The translations under genes were made by a program, and so were the position numbers. A DNA stretch of 64,000 bases from JAJXWB01 sp965246795 (lineage in GTDB: Bacteria; Pseudomonadota; Alphaproteobacteria; Rhizobiales; Beijerinckiaceae). A model generated the notes under the pieces. The model was not told where the DNA came from. It saw nothing but the letters and a program-made list of their open reading frames with translations, and searched no databases. Each line of letters starts with the position of its first letter. The first letter of the stretch is position 1. The DNA lies in NCBI GenBank assembly GCA_965246795.1, contig CBDFFN010000012.1, positions 1-64,000 on the forward strand, in the 5' to 3' direction. Of the stretch, positions 48,172 through 56,956 are shown piece after piece.

Positions 48172-49659
48172 ATGAAATTCGTCGAGACGGCAGTGATCGG
48201 CGCCGGCCCGGCCGGACTGGTCGCGGCCTACACGCTTAGCGGCGCCGGACACGATGTCGTCGTCTTCGAGCAGGACGAAACCTACGTGGGCGGCATCAGC
48301 CGCACGGTCGACTACAAAGGCTTTCTCTTCGATATCGGCGGTCACCGCTTCTTCTCGAAATCGAAAGAGATCGTCGATCTCTGGAACGAGATCCTGCCCG
48401 ACGATTTCATCGATCGGCCGCGGCTTTCGCGTATCTACTATGACGGCAAATTCTACGCTTATCCCTTGAAGGCGTTCGAGGCGCTTTTCAATCTGGGCCT
48501 GCTGAAGAGTACAGCCTGCGTCGCCTCCTTCGCCTGGGCGAAAGTGTTTCCGCTCGGCAATCCGAAGACCTTCCACGGCTGGGTTCGCAATCAGTTCGGC
48601 GAGAAGCTTTTCTCGATCTTCTTCAAGACCTACACCGAGAAAGTGTGGGGCATGAGTTGCGACGACATCTCCGCCGATTGGGCGGCGCAGCGGATCAAGG
48701 GACTTAGTCTCGGCGCGGCGATCTTTGATGGCCTGCGACGTTCGCTCGGTCTCAAAAGAAAGGGCGATGGCGCAAAGTCGCTCATCGAGTCCTTCCGTTA
48801 TCCGCGGCGCGGGCCCGGCATGATGTGGGAGGCCTGCGCGAAGAAGATCGTCGAAAGAGGCGGGCGTATCGCGATGGGCCGTCGTGTTACGAAACTCGCG
48901 TTCGACGAGGCCAGTAATATCTGGACGATCCATGCGACGGGTCCCGACGGCGCGGCCGAGTCTGTTGTCGCACGCCATGTGATTTCGTCGGCGCCGATCG
49001 CCGAACTCATGGGCGCCATCACGCCGACGCCACTGACGCTCTTGCATGCGCGTCAGCTGAAATACCGCGACTTCCTCACTGTCGTGCTCATCGCCAAAAA
49101 CACGCAGGAATTGCCCGACAACTGGATTTACATCCACGATCCTGAAGTGAAGGTCGGCCGCGTACAGAACTTCCGCTCCTGGTCGCCGGAAATGATCCCC
49201 GACGCAACGTCCACGTGCCTCGGCCTCGAATACTTTTGCTTCGAGGGCGATGGGCTGTGGAGCGCGACGGACAGCGAATTGATCGAGCTCGCCAAGCGCG
49301 AAATCTCGAAGGTCGGCCTCATGCAAGCCGACGACGTCGTCGATGCATCCGTCGTTCGGCAGGCAAAGGCATATCCCGTCTATGACGACAGCTACGCGCG
49401 CAACGTCGAGACGATCCGCTTCGAAATCGCGACACGTTTCCCCGGCCTGCATCTCGTCGGCCGCAACGGAATGCACAAGTACAACAACCAGGACCATGCG
49501 ATGATGACAGGGCTGCTGACGGCGCTCAACATCGTCGAGGGCCGTCCCGTGCACGACGTGTGGTCGGTCAACGAGGACGCCGAATATTCGGAGGCCGGCG
49601 TGTCTGGCGCACGCGAGGCTCTGGCGTCCGTGCGCCTTGTCCCGACGAAAGCGGCGTGA
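48172..49659 (+). CDS. FAD-dependent NAD(P)-binding flavoprotein (UDP-galactopyranose-mutase-like)
   Basis: 495 residues. A dinucleotide-binding Rossmann motif (AVIGAGPAGLVAAYTLSGAG) opens the protein, followed by the acid-ended strand DVVVFEQDE and GGHRFFSKSKEI, as in the amine-oxidase/UGM-like flavoproteins. The C-terminal part carries FPGLHLVGRNGMHKYNNQDH. The partner genes are a GtrA-family protein, whose start overlaps its stop, and a GT-C-like glycosyltransferase opposite, so a role in sugar or polyprenyl-linked glycan processing is inferred. Substrate not established. Confidence 0.75.
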   Translation: MKFVETAVIGAGPAGLVAAYTLSGAGHDVVVFEQDETYVGGISRTVDYKGFLFDIGGHRFFSKSKEIVDLWNEILPDDFIDRPRLSRIYYDGKFYAYPLKAFEALFNLGLLKSTACVASFAWAKVFPLGNPKTFHGWVRNQFGEKLFSIFFKTYTEKVWGMSCDDISADWAAQRIKGLSLGAAIFDGLRRSLGLKRKGDGAKSLIESFRYPRRGPGMMWEACAKKIVERGGRIAMGRRVTKLAFDEASNIWTIHATGPDGAAESVVARHVISSAPIAELMGAITPTPLTLLHARQLKYRDFLTVVLIAKNTQELPDNWIYIHDPEVKVGRVQNFRSWSPEMIPDATSTCLGLEYFCFEGDGLWSATDSELIELAKREISKVGLMQADDVVDASVVRQAKAYPVYDDSYARNVETIRFEIATRFPGLHLVGRNGMHKYNNQDHAMMTGLLTALNIVEGRPVHDVWSVNEDAEYSEAGVSGAREALASVRLVPTKAA

Positions 49660-50054
49660 ACGCGCTCGCGCGTGACGGGGTCCGCTATTTCGGCGTCAGC
49701 GTCGCTGCGCTCGGCGTCGACTACGGCTTGCTTGCCGGACTGCATCGCATCGTCGGCATGCACTACCTCGCCGCGGGAACATTCTCTTTTGCCGCCGGCC
49801 TCGTCGTCGCGTGGACGGCGAGCGCGGCCTTCGTGTTCGACGGCCGCCGCAAGTTTTCCCGCACGCACGAATTCCTGGGCTTTGTAGCGACCGGCGTTGC
49901 AGGGTTGGTACTGACGCAGGTTTTGATGCTGCTGATTGTCGATACATCAGGCGTCGCACCGGAGCTGGCAAAAATTCCGGTCGCGGGCTGTGTGTTCGTG
50001 TTCAATTTTACCAGCCGTCGCGCGCTGCTGTTTGCACGCGCCGCGACTGCGTAG
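49656..50054 (+). CDS. GtrA family membrane protein
   Basis: 132 residues from GTG 49656, overlapping the flavoprotein stop (GTGA). Four transmembrane segments are evident, with the family phrases YFGVSVAALGVDYGLLAGLH, AWTASAAFVFDGRRKFSR and a C-terminal FNFTSRRALLF. GtrA members flip polyprenyl-linked sugars across the membrane or assist a glycosyltransferase. Overlap with the flavoprotein implies coupled expression. It is convergent with the large membrane protein ending at 50056. Confidence 0.85.
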   Translation: MNALARDGVRYFGVSVAALGVDYGLLAGLHRIVGMHYLAAGTFSFAAGLVVAWTASAAFVFDGRRKFSRTHEFLGFVATGVAGLVLTQVLMLLIVDTSGVAPELAKIPVAGCVFVFNFTSRRALLFARAATA

Positions 50055-50055
50055 A

Positions 50056-51861
50056 TCAACGCGCAATCGCGAAGACCGACAGAGCAGGGCCTCGCGAAAT
50101 CGGGCGCAACCACGATGGCGTGTTTCCCGCCAGCAATTGCGCCGCGAGACCGTCAGGCGCGCGTGCTGCTAGCATCTTCATCTGCGTCATGCCGGGGCAG
50201 ACTGCGAGCAGCGTCGCACTCGATTGTGCAATGAGCGAGCGCGCCGCATCGGGCGTTGCAAGAAATGCTTCGAGCGACAGGCGGTTGCCGACATTGTCGC
50301 GGTGATAGGGCGCTGCAATCGCCGCATGCGGCGTATGAGCAAGAATATGCGAGCCGAGATCGATCGGACCGAGCACGGTGCTCGGCAGTAGTGCCGCGAG
50401 CGGCGCCAGAGCATCGGGCATCAGGCAAGCCATACCGGTGCCCTGCGTCGGCGTGTCGTCTGCAGGCAATGCGAAAGCGAGTGGCAAAGGTGCAAACACG
50501 AGCCCGACGACGGCGACGATGCACAGGCGCGCGGCGCGCGACAGCGACGTCGCAGACAGCCGATCGGCGCAGCGTAGGATGGCCGGTGCGGCGACAATGG
50601 CCGCGAGCGGCAGACCCGTCGACAACATGCGAATGCCCCACACGCTAGATGCGAGGCAGGCGAGCAAAAGCGCTGCGAGCAGCGCGTGTTTCGCGCGATC
50701 CGTCGCATCGCCACGCCATGACGAGGCTACAGACACGACAAACGCCGAGACGATAGGCAGAACAAGCGCGAGCCCGGTCCAGAAATGCGTGTGCAGGAAG
50801 GCAGGGAGGGGCTCCACCTCGACGACGTTGCGCAACCAGAGTTCGCGCACCAGCGGATCGAGCCCGGTGAAGGGATCGCCAAGGCATTTCGGTGCGACAA
50901 GCACGACTGTGAGGAGCGGGAGCGGCGCAAAAGCGAGCAGCGTAAGAATTCTTGCGCGCAGACTTTGCAGGCGCCGCGATAGTGTGCCGAGCGTCCCGAG
51001 CACGGCGCAGCCAGCAATACCGCCTGAAAAATGCGCGATGGAATAAGCGTCGCAGACGGCATCGCCGCGATGTCCCGGCCCGACTGTCGCGAAGAACAGA
51101 GCGATCAGGCTCGCCGCGAAGCCACCAGCGAAGGCGAGCATGGCGGGGCGTGATGTGTTGCCGCGGAGAACGAACACGAACGGATAGGATGCGCCAACGA
51201 TCGCGATGGTTGGCACGTTCTCGAGGCTGATCGCTAACGACATCGCCGCACAGAACCCGGCCACGAGCGCCGCGCGCAAGGAACCATCGAAAGCGCGTAG
51301 CGTCGCGCCGGTCATCAGCACGACCAGCAGGATCTGCGGCGCGTGATGATCGATGCGGCCGGGAACGAACTGGCCGAGAAACGGTGCACCGAGGAAGCAG
51401 AAGACGATCGCCGGCACGCGCGCGCGGGCTGCGCCCAGTGCTGTCGCGGCCGTGCCGCAAGCTGCCATCAGGGCAACGCATAGAGCCGCGGGGAAGATCA
51501 ACCGTGCAAGCCGCTCGGCGCTTTCGGCGCCGAGGAACGGCTGCGCGAGCATCTGCAGCGCTGCGAGTGGCATATCGACGACGCGAGACCAGTGCATGAA
51601 CATGCCGCGCGGCGGGTCCATGCGCGCAATCGAAAGATCGTACCAGCTCTGGCCACCAAGCCATTGGCGAACCTGCACGGCCCGCGCGGCATCGTCGGAG
51701 TCGAAGAAGGCCCCCGTACGCCACACGACGCCCGTGCGGTCGAGCGTAATGAGTGTCGCAAGCGCCAGACAGCCGAGGATCGCGAGCAGAGCGCGCGATG
51801 GCATCGCGGGGGCGCGCGCCTTTGTCGAGACAGAGGAAGCCAAAGCGACGGTTCCGGTCAT
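50056..51861 (-). CDS. Multi-TM GT-C-like membrane glycosyltransferase
   Basis: 601 residues with about 12-13 hydrophobic helices and a soluble C-terminus. The first extracytoplasmic loop has GAFFDSDDAARAVQVRQWL, an acidic DxD-like cluster in the position used by GT-C enzymes (STT3/AglB, Alg-type) to hold polyprenyl-phosphate sugar. FVPGRIDHHAPQILLVVLM is another conserved-looking loop. The C-terminal part has few cysteines (CLMPD, AVCPG). A role in transferring sugar from a lipid carrier fits the opposite-strand GtrA/flavoprotein genes, but no donor or acceptor is known. Confidence 0.7.
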   Translation of the reverse strand: MTGTVALASSVSTKARAPAMPSRALLAILGCLALATLITLDRTGVVWRTGAFFDSDDAARAVQVRQWLGGQSWYDLSIARMDPPRGMFMHWSRVVDMPLAALQMLAQPFLGAESAERLARLIFPAALCVALMAACGTAATALGAARARVPAIVFCFLGAPFLGQFVPGRIDHHAPQILLVVLMTGATLRAFDGSLRAALVAGFCAAMSLAISLENVPTIAIVGASYPFVFVLRGNTSRPAMLAFAGGFAASLIALFFATVGPGHRGDAVCDAYSIAHFSGGIAGCAVLGTLGTLSRRLQSLRARILTLLAFAPLPLLTVVLVAPKCLGDPFTGLDPLVRELWLRNVVEVEPLPAFLHTHFWTGLALVLPIVSAFVVSVASSWRGDATDRAKHALLAALLLACLASSVWGIRMLSTGLPLAAIVAAPAILRCADRLSATSLSRAARLCIVAVVGLVFAPLPLAFALPADDTPTQGTGMACLMPDALAPLAALLPSTVLGPIDLGSHILAHTPHAAIAAPYHRDNVGNRLSLEAFLATPDAARSLIAQSSATLLAVCPGMTQMKMLAARAPDGLAAQLLAGNTPSWLRPISRGPALSVFAIAR

Positions 51862-51919
51862 GACCTGATCATGCTAGCGCCGGCTTGCCAGAGCGTTGAT
51901 GGCGGTGCACGCTTCCGCC

Positions 51920-52459
51920 CTACGTCAGGCGACGCTTTTGGAAACCCGGCATCATCGTCGCGCGGCGCGACGACAGGTTGCGCGAGTTGACCCCCATCCA
52001 GCCGATCTCGCCAGTCAGCCGTCCGTACTCGATTTTCGGACAGCGGTTCATCACCACGCGAAGCCCCGCAGCCTCGGCTCGCTCTGCGGCCTCGTCGTTT
52101 CGGACGGAAAGCTGCATCCAGATGACCTTCGGCAGCGGGCGCAATGCGAGCGCCTCGTCCACGATCGCACCGGCCGCTGCCGAATTGCGGAAAATATCGA
52201 CCATGTCGATCGGGCCGGAAATATCGGCGAGGCTCGAAAACACAGGCACGCCGAGGATCGCGCCGCTTGCGAGGCCGGGATTTACGGCATGAACGGTGTA
52301 CCCTCTCGAACGAAGGTATTTCAGCGCGAGAAAGGAGGGCCGCGCCGGATTGTCGGACGCGCCCACCATCGCAATGACCTTCACTTCGTCAAGTATTTTA
52401 CGAATGAAGTCATCGCTATAGACGAGCGGTTTGATGTCGTCTGCGAGCGGCGTTTCCAT
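51920..52459 (-). CDS. CoA-binding domain protein (YccU family)
   Basis: About 179 residues from ATG 52459 (METPLADDIKPLVYSDDFIR). The Rossmann-like CoA/NAD-binding domain has VIAMVGASDNPARPSFLALK, VHAVNPGLASGAILGVPVF and IDMVDIFRNSAAAGAIVDEA. Short stand-alone members of this family have no settled function, though they bind CoA-type ligands. The start overlaps the stop of the upstream gene as ATGA, so they are likely translated together. Confidence 0.85.
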   Translation of the reverse strand: METPLADDIKPLVYSDDFIRKILDEVKVIAMVGASDNPARPSFLALKYLRSRGYTVHAVNPGLASGAILGVPVFSSLADISGPIDMVDIFRNSAAAGAIVDEALALRPLPKVIWMQLSVRNDEAAERAEAAGLRVVMNRCPKIEYGRLTGEIGWMGVNSRNLSSRRATMMPGFQKRRLT

Positions 52460-53250
52460 CAGTTCTGGCGTCCGATGAGGTAAGTGAGCCGCCACCCGTC
52501 GCGAGTCTGGCGCACACAGAGAGCCTCGGGCGCGAGCTCATCGAGCGTGACGCCTTCCGCGAAACCGACGCCGCCCGCCGGTAGTGCGAGCGCCGTCCAG
52601 CCGTCGGGTGCGACCGTGCCGTGTCCCGTCACAAGCGGCACGAGCGCGCCTTTCGGCAATGTCACGGCAACAGGCGCGGCGCGATCGGTGCGTCCCCTTG
52701 CTTCGATCGACGCCGCCGCAATCCGGAACGTCGAGGCCTCGATGTCGAGCGCCTTGGCCAGCTCCTTCGCCTTGGACCGATCGATGGCGGGCAGAGCGGG
52801 CAGGCAGGCAGCGTCACCGAGCTCGGCAACGGGGCCGGGCGCGCCTGACACTGTGAGCAGCGAGTCGAGCAGGCCCCACATGGCCTCGTCGCGCGTCTTC
52901 GCGTCGACGGACTTGTCATCCTTGCCGCCGCAGCAAAGCGCGAGCCGGAGCTTGTCGAGCGGCGTCTTGCCCGCACGGACGGCCGGCACGCGGCCGGGCG
53001 CACAATGCTCAGTCGGGTCGGCAGAGCAGGAGAGGGCGGCGAAATCCGACGCCAACAGTGCACCGAGCCGCTTCGCATCCTTAGCGGCAATTGCCGCGCG
53101 CAATGCTGTGAAAGTCTCTGCCGCCGCGGGTGTCGCCGCGGCGGGCGTTGTTACGACAAGAAGTTCGTAGGCCGGCGTCTTAATCGGCGCCTGCGCGTGG
53201 GCGGCAACCGTAGCGAAAATCAGAACGGCGGCGGGCAGGGTACAGCGCAT
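52459..53250 (-). CDS. Exported hypothetical protein
   Basis: 263 residues from ATG 53250 with a signal peptide (RCTLPAAVLIFATVAAHA). The mature protein contains Cys pairs (SCSADPTEHCAPG and ALCCGGKDDK) and a C-terminal part with VAPDGWTALALPAGGVGFAE, a pattern reminiscent of an SH3-like repeat. Periplasmic location is expected. No enzymatic motif seen. It lies upstream of and overlaps the CoA-binding gene. Confidence 0.65.
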   Translation of the reverse strand: MRCTLPAAVLIFATVAAHAQAPIKTPAYELLVVTTPAAATPAAAETFTALRAAIAAKDAKRLGALLASDFAALSCSADPTEHCAPGRVPAVRAGKTPLDKLRLALCCGGKDDKSVDAKTRDEAMWGLLDSLLTVSGAPGPVAELGDAACLPALPAIDRSKAKELAKALDIEASTFRIAAASIEARGRTDRAAPVAVTLPKGALVPLVTGHGTVAPDGWTALALPAGGVGFAEGVTLDELAPEALCVRQTRDGWRLTYLIGRQN

Positions 53251-53337
53251 GGCGGACTTTTGCCGTCCGCCGCTCACGCGTTCAAGTCTCGCAGTCGCAT
53301 CCCAAGTTGCTTTTCGCGAGGCGAAAGCCTCGAAATG

Positions 53338-53712
53338 TCAGGCGCTCTCGGCGAGAACGACCATGCCTGACTGCGTCTCGACGCAAATTTCCCGCATGCC
53401 GTGCGAAAACACGGGCTCGCCGACCTGGCGGCCCGGCACCTGTGCCACGGCCGACGCGAGATCGTCGACGCGGATGTAGAAACACGGCTCCGACCGCAGC
53501 GCCGCGAGCGCGGCGGCAGGCAGACGCCGCTTCGCGAATTTTTCGGAAACGACTGTCACGCCGTTTTCGCGCGGTGAAAATTCCATCCAGTTGGCATTGG
53601 GCGCGAGCGTGGGATCGCCGAGAATCAGCGCTGTCACATGTCGGGATTGCCGAGGCAAAGACGTCATCTCCGGTGAATCCAGCGGTAGAATCCAAACCGC
53701 TGAATCGGTCAA
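53338..53712 (-). CDS. VOC (glyoxalase-like) superfamily protein
   Basis: 124 residues. TTG at 53712 overlaps the lexA stop, giving MTDSAVWILPLDSPEMTSLP; ATG 53667 is an alternative start. Contains LAPNANWMEFSPRENGVTVV and RSEPCFYIRVDDLASAVAQV, then GEPVFSHGMREICVETQSG, the beta-alpha-beta pattern of the glyoxalase/bleomycin-resistance (VOC) fold. The metal ligands are not fully conserved. Overlap with lexA implies expression in the LexA operon, perhaps as a DNA-damage response protein. Confidence 0.6.
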   Translation of the reverse strand: MTDSAVWILPLDSPEMTSLPRQSRHVTALILGDPTLAPNANWMEFSPRENGVTVVSEKFAKRRLPAAALAALRSEPCFYIRVDDLASAVAQVPGRQVGEPVFSHGMREICVETQSGMVVLAESA

Positions 53713-54410
53713 TAGGCGCGCAGCAGGCTGATCAACTTGCCCTGTATGCGCACGCGGTCCGGACCGAAGATGCGTGTCTCGTAAGAAGGATTGGCGGCTT
53801 CGAGCGCTATGGAGGCGCCACGTTTGCGCAGGCGCTTCAGCGTCGCTTCCTCATCGTCGATGAGCGCAACAACGATGTCGCCGGTCTCGGCCGTCTCCTG
53901 CTTGCGCAGGATCACTGTGTCGCCATCGAGAATGCCGGCTTCGATCATAGAGTCGCCGCGCACTTCCAGCGCATAATGATCGCCGGCGCCGAGAAAATCA
54001 GGCGGCATCGGGATCGTATGGCTGCGCGACTGCAGCGCCTCGATCGGAGTACCGGCAGCGATGCGACCCATTACGGGGATCGCGACATGCACGGGCACGT
54101 CGGCCTCCGACGTTCTTGGGCGAATGCGGCCAAGACTGCCCTCGATGACGGATGGCGCGAAGCGGCCGCGCGACGGCGACGCTGCGGGCGTCGCGCCCTC
54201 GGGCAGGCGGATCACTTCAAGCGCACGGGCGCGGTTCGGCAGGCGGCGGATGAAGCCGCGCTCTTCTAGAGCCATGATGAGGCGATGGATGCCGGACTTC
54301 GAACGCAGATCCAGCGCGTCCTTCATCTCGTCGAAGGACGGCGGCACGCCGCTTTCCTTCAGGCGCTCGTGGATGAAGCGTAGCAGCTCGCTCTGCTTGC
54401 GTGTGAGCAT
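53709..54410 (-). CDS. lexA: LexA repressor
   Basis: 233 residues, normal for alphaproteobacterial LexA. The N-terminal winged helix MLTRKQSELLRFIHERLKES, GVPPSFDEMKDALDLRSKSG, IHRLIMALEERGFIRRLPNR binds the operator. The autocleavage Ala-Gly lies in GRIAAGTP (about 118), with catalytic Ser in GDSMIEAG (about 152) and Lys in EATLKRL (about 193). RecA-filament-stimulated cleavage lifts repression of SOS genes. A GTTC-N7-GTTC operator is found upstream at 54513. Confidence 0.96.
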   Translation of the reverse strand: MLTRKQSELLRFIHERLKESGVPPSFDEMKDALDLRSKSGIHRLIMALEERGFIRRLPNRARALEVIRLPEGATPAASPSRGRFAPSVIEGSLGRIRPRTSEADVPVHVAIPVMGRIAAGTPIEALQSRSHTIPMPPDFLGAGDHYALEVRGDSMIEAGILDGDTVILRKQETAETGDIVVALIDDEEATLKRLRKRGASIALEAANPSYETRIFGPDRVRIQGKLISLLRAY

Positions 54411-54512
54411 CGACGGTCCCGTTCGCGCGTCGGGAGACCCGAATCGCTGTTGTTGCCCCAGTCGGCGCGAACCTCGGCGAGTCGGCTAAACAAAGGGTGA
54501 ACACATTTAACC

Positions 54513-54527
54513 GTTCGCGATGTGTTC
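54513..54527. promoter_or_regulatory. SOS box (LexA operator, GTTC-N7-GTTC)
   Basis: GTTCGCGATGTGTTC is a perfect direct repeat of GTTC separated by seven bases, the operator recognised by alphaproteobacterial LexA. It lies about 103 bases upstream of the lexA start and 72 bases upstream of the divergent gene at 54599. It most simply serves lexA autoregulation; control of the divergent gene is possible. Confidence 0.8.
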
Positions 54528-54598
54528 CGTCAACTTTGAGCCTAAGAAATGTTGCTCGTGTCAACTCTGCCCGCTATCGAGGCCTTAAGGGGTCGTCA

Positions 54599-55582
54599 AT
54601 GAGAGCATTCGCATTCGCTGCCGCCGCCCTGCTGTCAGCAACGGCGCCGGCAGTCGCCGACAGTTGCTACGACGTTTACGGCACCGGCAATTTCTCCTGC
54701 GACGAGCAGCAGCCGGCCCCGAAGCCCGCACCGGCACGCAATCTTCGTAGCGACCTGCAGAAGCGAATGGCCGAGGCGAAACGCGCTGCCGAAGCGCAAA
54801 CCTCCCGCGGGAACAAGGTTCGAGACGCGCAGGCACTGCTTGAAGGAGTAAAAGCGAAACTCGTGCGCAATGTCGCGCCGGAAGAACGAGCAGCGCTGCG
54901 CAAGGAATACGACAGCGCGACGCGCGATTTCCGCAACGCGGCTGACGCATTCATTGCAGGCGCACCGGCGGGCGAACGCGACGAGCGTCGCCAGCGTCGC
55001 GACGGCTTCCTTGCCGAAGTGGAGACGCTCGCGAAGGCCGCCGGCCTGTTCGATCTCGCGCCGGCGATGCAGCAGACGGCCGCCGTGCCGGACGCGCCGC
55101 GCCCGGAATGGCCGAAGAAGGTGCTTTGCGAGCCGAAGAATAAGAGTGGCGTCGAGCGCTGCTATGAAGTCGGCCGGCGCGGTCTCTCTTGTACGCTCGT
55201 ACTCGAGCAGAACGGCGAGCGCATGTGGTCGCAAAAGCAGCCGCGCTGTTCGAACACGTTTGCGCTCCAGTTGCGCAATGATCTCTTGCGCGGCGATGAA
55301 CTTCCAACGTTTGGCAAGCTCACCCGCGCATCGAAACAAGCAGAGCCGGTTCCCGAAGCGCCTTCCGTCGATGTCGGCGAAGCGCTGGACACCGGCATTT
55401 CTGTCCTCGGCGCGCTCAGTGGTGTCGTCGGCGGCGCATCGGCGTTGGCCGGCGCATCGCGTGCCGGAGCCGCAACTTCAAGTGCTTCGTCGCTGACGCA
55501 CGCAGCACGGTCGACGGTCGGCAACGGCGGGCCGACGCGGGCTCCAGCCGCGAACCGCAGCGACATCACCGGGACGCGGTAG
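54599..55582 (+). CDS. Exported coiled-coil-rich hypothetical protein
   Basis: 327 residues from ATG 54599. Signal peptide (FAFAAAALLSATAPAVADSC) with a Cys just after the cleavage. Residues about 48-150 are charged and helical (RMAEAKRAAEAQTSRGNKVR, ALLEGVKAKLVRN) with coiled-coil character, and KVLCEPKNKSGVERCYEV and SCTLVLEQNG bring in more cysteines. The C-terminus is Ala/Ser/Gly-rich. No family recognised. It is divergent from lexA and may share the SOS box. Confidence 0.6.
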   Translation: MRAFAFAAAALLSATAPAVADSCYDVYGTGNFSCDEQQPAPKPAPARNLRSDLQKRMAEAKRAAEAQTSRGNKVRDAQALLEGVKAKLVRNVAPEERAALRKEYDSATRDFRNAADAFIAGAPAGERDERRQRRDGFLAEVETLAKAAGLFDLAPAMQQTAAVPDAPRPEWPKKVLCEPKNKSGVERCYEVGRRGLSCTLVLEQNGERMWSQKQPRCSNTFALQLRNDLLRGDELPTFGKLTRASKQAEPVPEAPSVDVGEALDTGISVLGALSGVVGGASALAGASRAGAATSSASSLTHAARSTVGNGGPTRAPAANRSDITGTR

Positions 55583-55601
55583 GCAAGGCCTTCCGCCCAA
55601 G

Positions 55602-55628
55602 AAAAACCCCGCCGATCGCTCGGCGGGG
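55602..55628 (-). terminator. Terminator of the minus-strand gene at 55654
   Basis: Read on the minus strand, stem CCCCGCCG/CGGCGGGG (55621-55628 with 55607-55614) is followed by five T (55606-55602). It lies in the 71-base convergent gap between 55582 and 55654. Confidence 0.8.
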
Positions 55629-55653
55629 TGCTGAATCACATCAGGCGTGTTGC

Positions 55654-55944
55654 TCAGTAGCCGTAGCGCGGACCGCCGTAGCCGCCGCCGCCGTATCCAC
55701 GACCGTAGCCACCGCCACCGTACCCGCCGCCATAAGCGCAAACCAGATTACCGCTTTGGTTTTGCACCGCGCCGCCGGGGCAGGATCGCATGTCGATCGA
55801 TGTCTGGATCGGGATGCCGTAATTGCCGAGGCAAGTTCCGCTCAGGATCGGTCCCTGACGGTTCAAGGAACAATTCTGCACCTGCGCCTCCGCCGTGCCG
55901 GCGAGGCAGAGCGTCAGGACCAGAAGGGAAGTGATGCGCAACAT
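55654..55944 (-). CDS. Small secreted Gly/Tyr-rich protein
   Basis: About 96 residues from ATG 55944. Signal peptide (LRITSLLVLTLCLAGTAEA), then QVQNCSLNRQGPILSGTCLG, a Cys-containing part, and a C-terminal Gly/Tyr repeat (YGGGYGGGGYGRGYGGGGYG). Longer starts up to 55995 are possible. Resembles small secreted proteins with glycine-rich tails in rhizobia; no known function. A terminator follows at 55602. Confidence 0.65.
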   Translation of the reverse strand: MLRITSLLVLTLCLAGTAEAQVQNCSLNRQGPILSGTCLGNYGIPIQTSIDMRSCPGGAVQNQSGNLVCAYGGGYGGGGYGRGYGGGGYGGPRYGY

Positions 55945-56251
55945 TTTTGCTCCTTTGCCGGCACCGCGCCCGCGCTCGTCTCCCATGCGGTGCATGGGAG
56001 ACCGTGCAGACCCAACGCCAAGTAGGTGGGCCTGTTACTTTTGTCTTATCGCGATCGACATGAACGTTAGCTGAGCAAGGCTTCGCGCCAGCTACCGGTG
56101 CCGCTGGTATATTTTCGGGGCTGCGCGGCAAGGCAACATGAGAAGACTTCGGCGCCAGCCTTACAATCAGGTGTAAGCCGTTCTCGATTTCGTGAGGCGC
56201 GACACGCGAAAGCGAACGTAGCATCGCCGCTATCGAAGAGGGGAACTCATC
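55945..56251. other. Intergenic region, no gene recognised
   Basis: 307 bases between divergent genes. It should contain the promoter of the Gly/Tyr-rich gene and that of the frameshifted gene at 56252. No RNA, repeat or terminator could be identified. Confidence 0.5.
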
Positions 56252-56646
56252 GTGACAAACTCGAATTCTCGCAATCTATGGCTCGCGACGACGGCGGCGG
56301 TCACGATACTCGGCATGACGGCGCAACCAGAGCTTCAGGGCGGGCCAGTCTTACAAGGACACTAGCGGCGGAGAGCCCAGCGAAGTTGGCGGTGAGGCCG
56401 CAAACAGACAGAAAGCGGACATGTCGCAGCGCAATGTCGAAGCGCTCGGTGTCGCCCTTGCGAAGAAGCCGCCGGGGCCGGGCACCGACCCCGGCACGGC
56501 GCCCGATGCGCAGAGCCGCAGTGGATCGAAGCCGGCTATCGTTTCGGGTAGCGCCTTTCTGAATGGTGGCAACGAGGACGCATCGGTCCGTGCCGAACGG
56601 CGGCGGCGGCGAAGGTGCGATGTTGGAAAACGCCGTCAAGATCTAA
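56252..56646 (+). pseudogene. Frameshifted secreted-protein gene
   Basis: GTG 56252 has a GAGGGGAA site upstream and starts MTNSNSRNLWLATTAAVTIL, an export signal ending near MTA. The frame then stops at 56363-56365. Moving one base on near 56325, the sequence reads QSYKDTSGGEPSEVGGEAAN and MSQRNVEALGVALAKKPPGP; moving on one more base near 56580, it reads VPNGGGGEGAMLENAVKI with a stop at 56644-56646. The three pieces form a plausible about 130-residue secreted protein interrupted by two single-base shifts. Either the gene is decayed or the sequence has two base errors. No family recognised. Confidence 0.45.
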
Positions 56647-56699
56647 AACGAGAAGCGGCAGTAATCGCCGGGGCGGCGTACACTGTCGAAAAAATTGGA

Positions 56700-56728
56700 G
56701 TGACGGTCGCGCCTCGCTCGACCGTCAC
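56700..56728. repeat. Perfect 10-base inverted repeat
   Basis: GTGACGGTCG (56700-56709) and CGACCGTCAC (56719-56728) flank a 9-base loop. No T run follows, so this is not a clear terminator; it may be a protein-binding palindrome. The rest of 56647-56956 (310 bases, before the NlpD-like gene) shows no gene. Confidence 0.5.
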
Positions 56729-56956
56729 GTAAATCCGAAAATTACGGCGGCGCCGACGCGCTGCAAACGTCAGATATCGAGAGACGGCGCGAAGCGCCCG
56801 CATACCGATCGACGGCAGCAGGCCGGAACGACGATCTCGGGCGGCGCAGTTGTTAAGACCATCGAATGTTTTCGACAATCGATTCACCAATAACTCTCCC
56901 TTAACCGCAGCTCGCTTAAATCACGGCACAAACGTGGCGTTCGATGGGTTTGCGTA

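Noticed and set aside
48112..49554. A 480-residue minus-strand open frame opposite the flavoprotein gene
   Set aside because: Fully antisense to a gene with clear Rossmann motif and good start; no domain or ribosome site.
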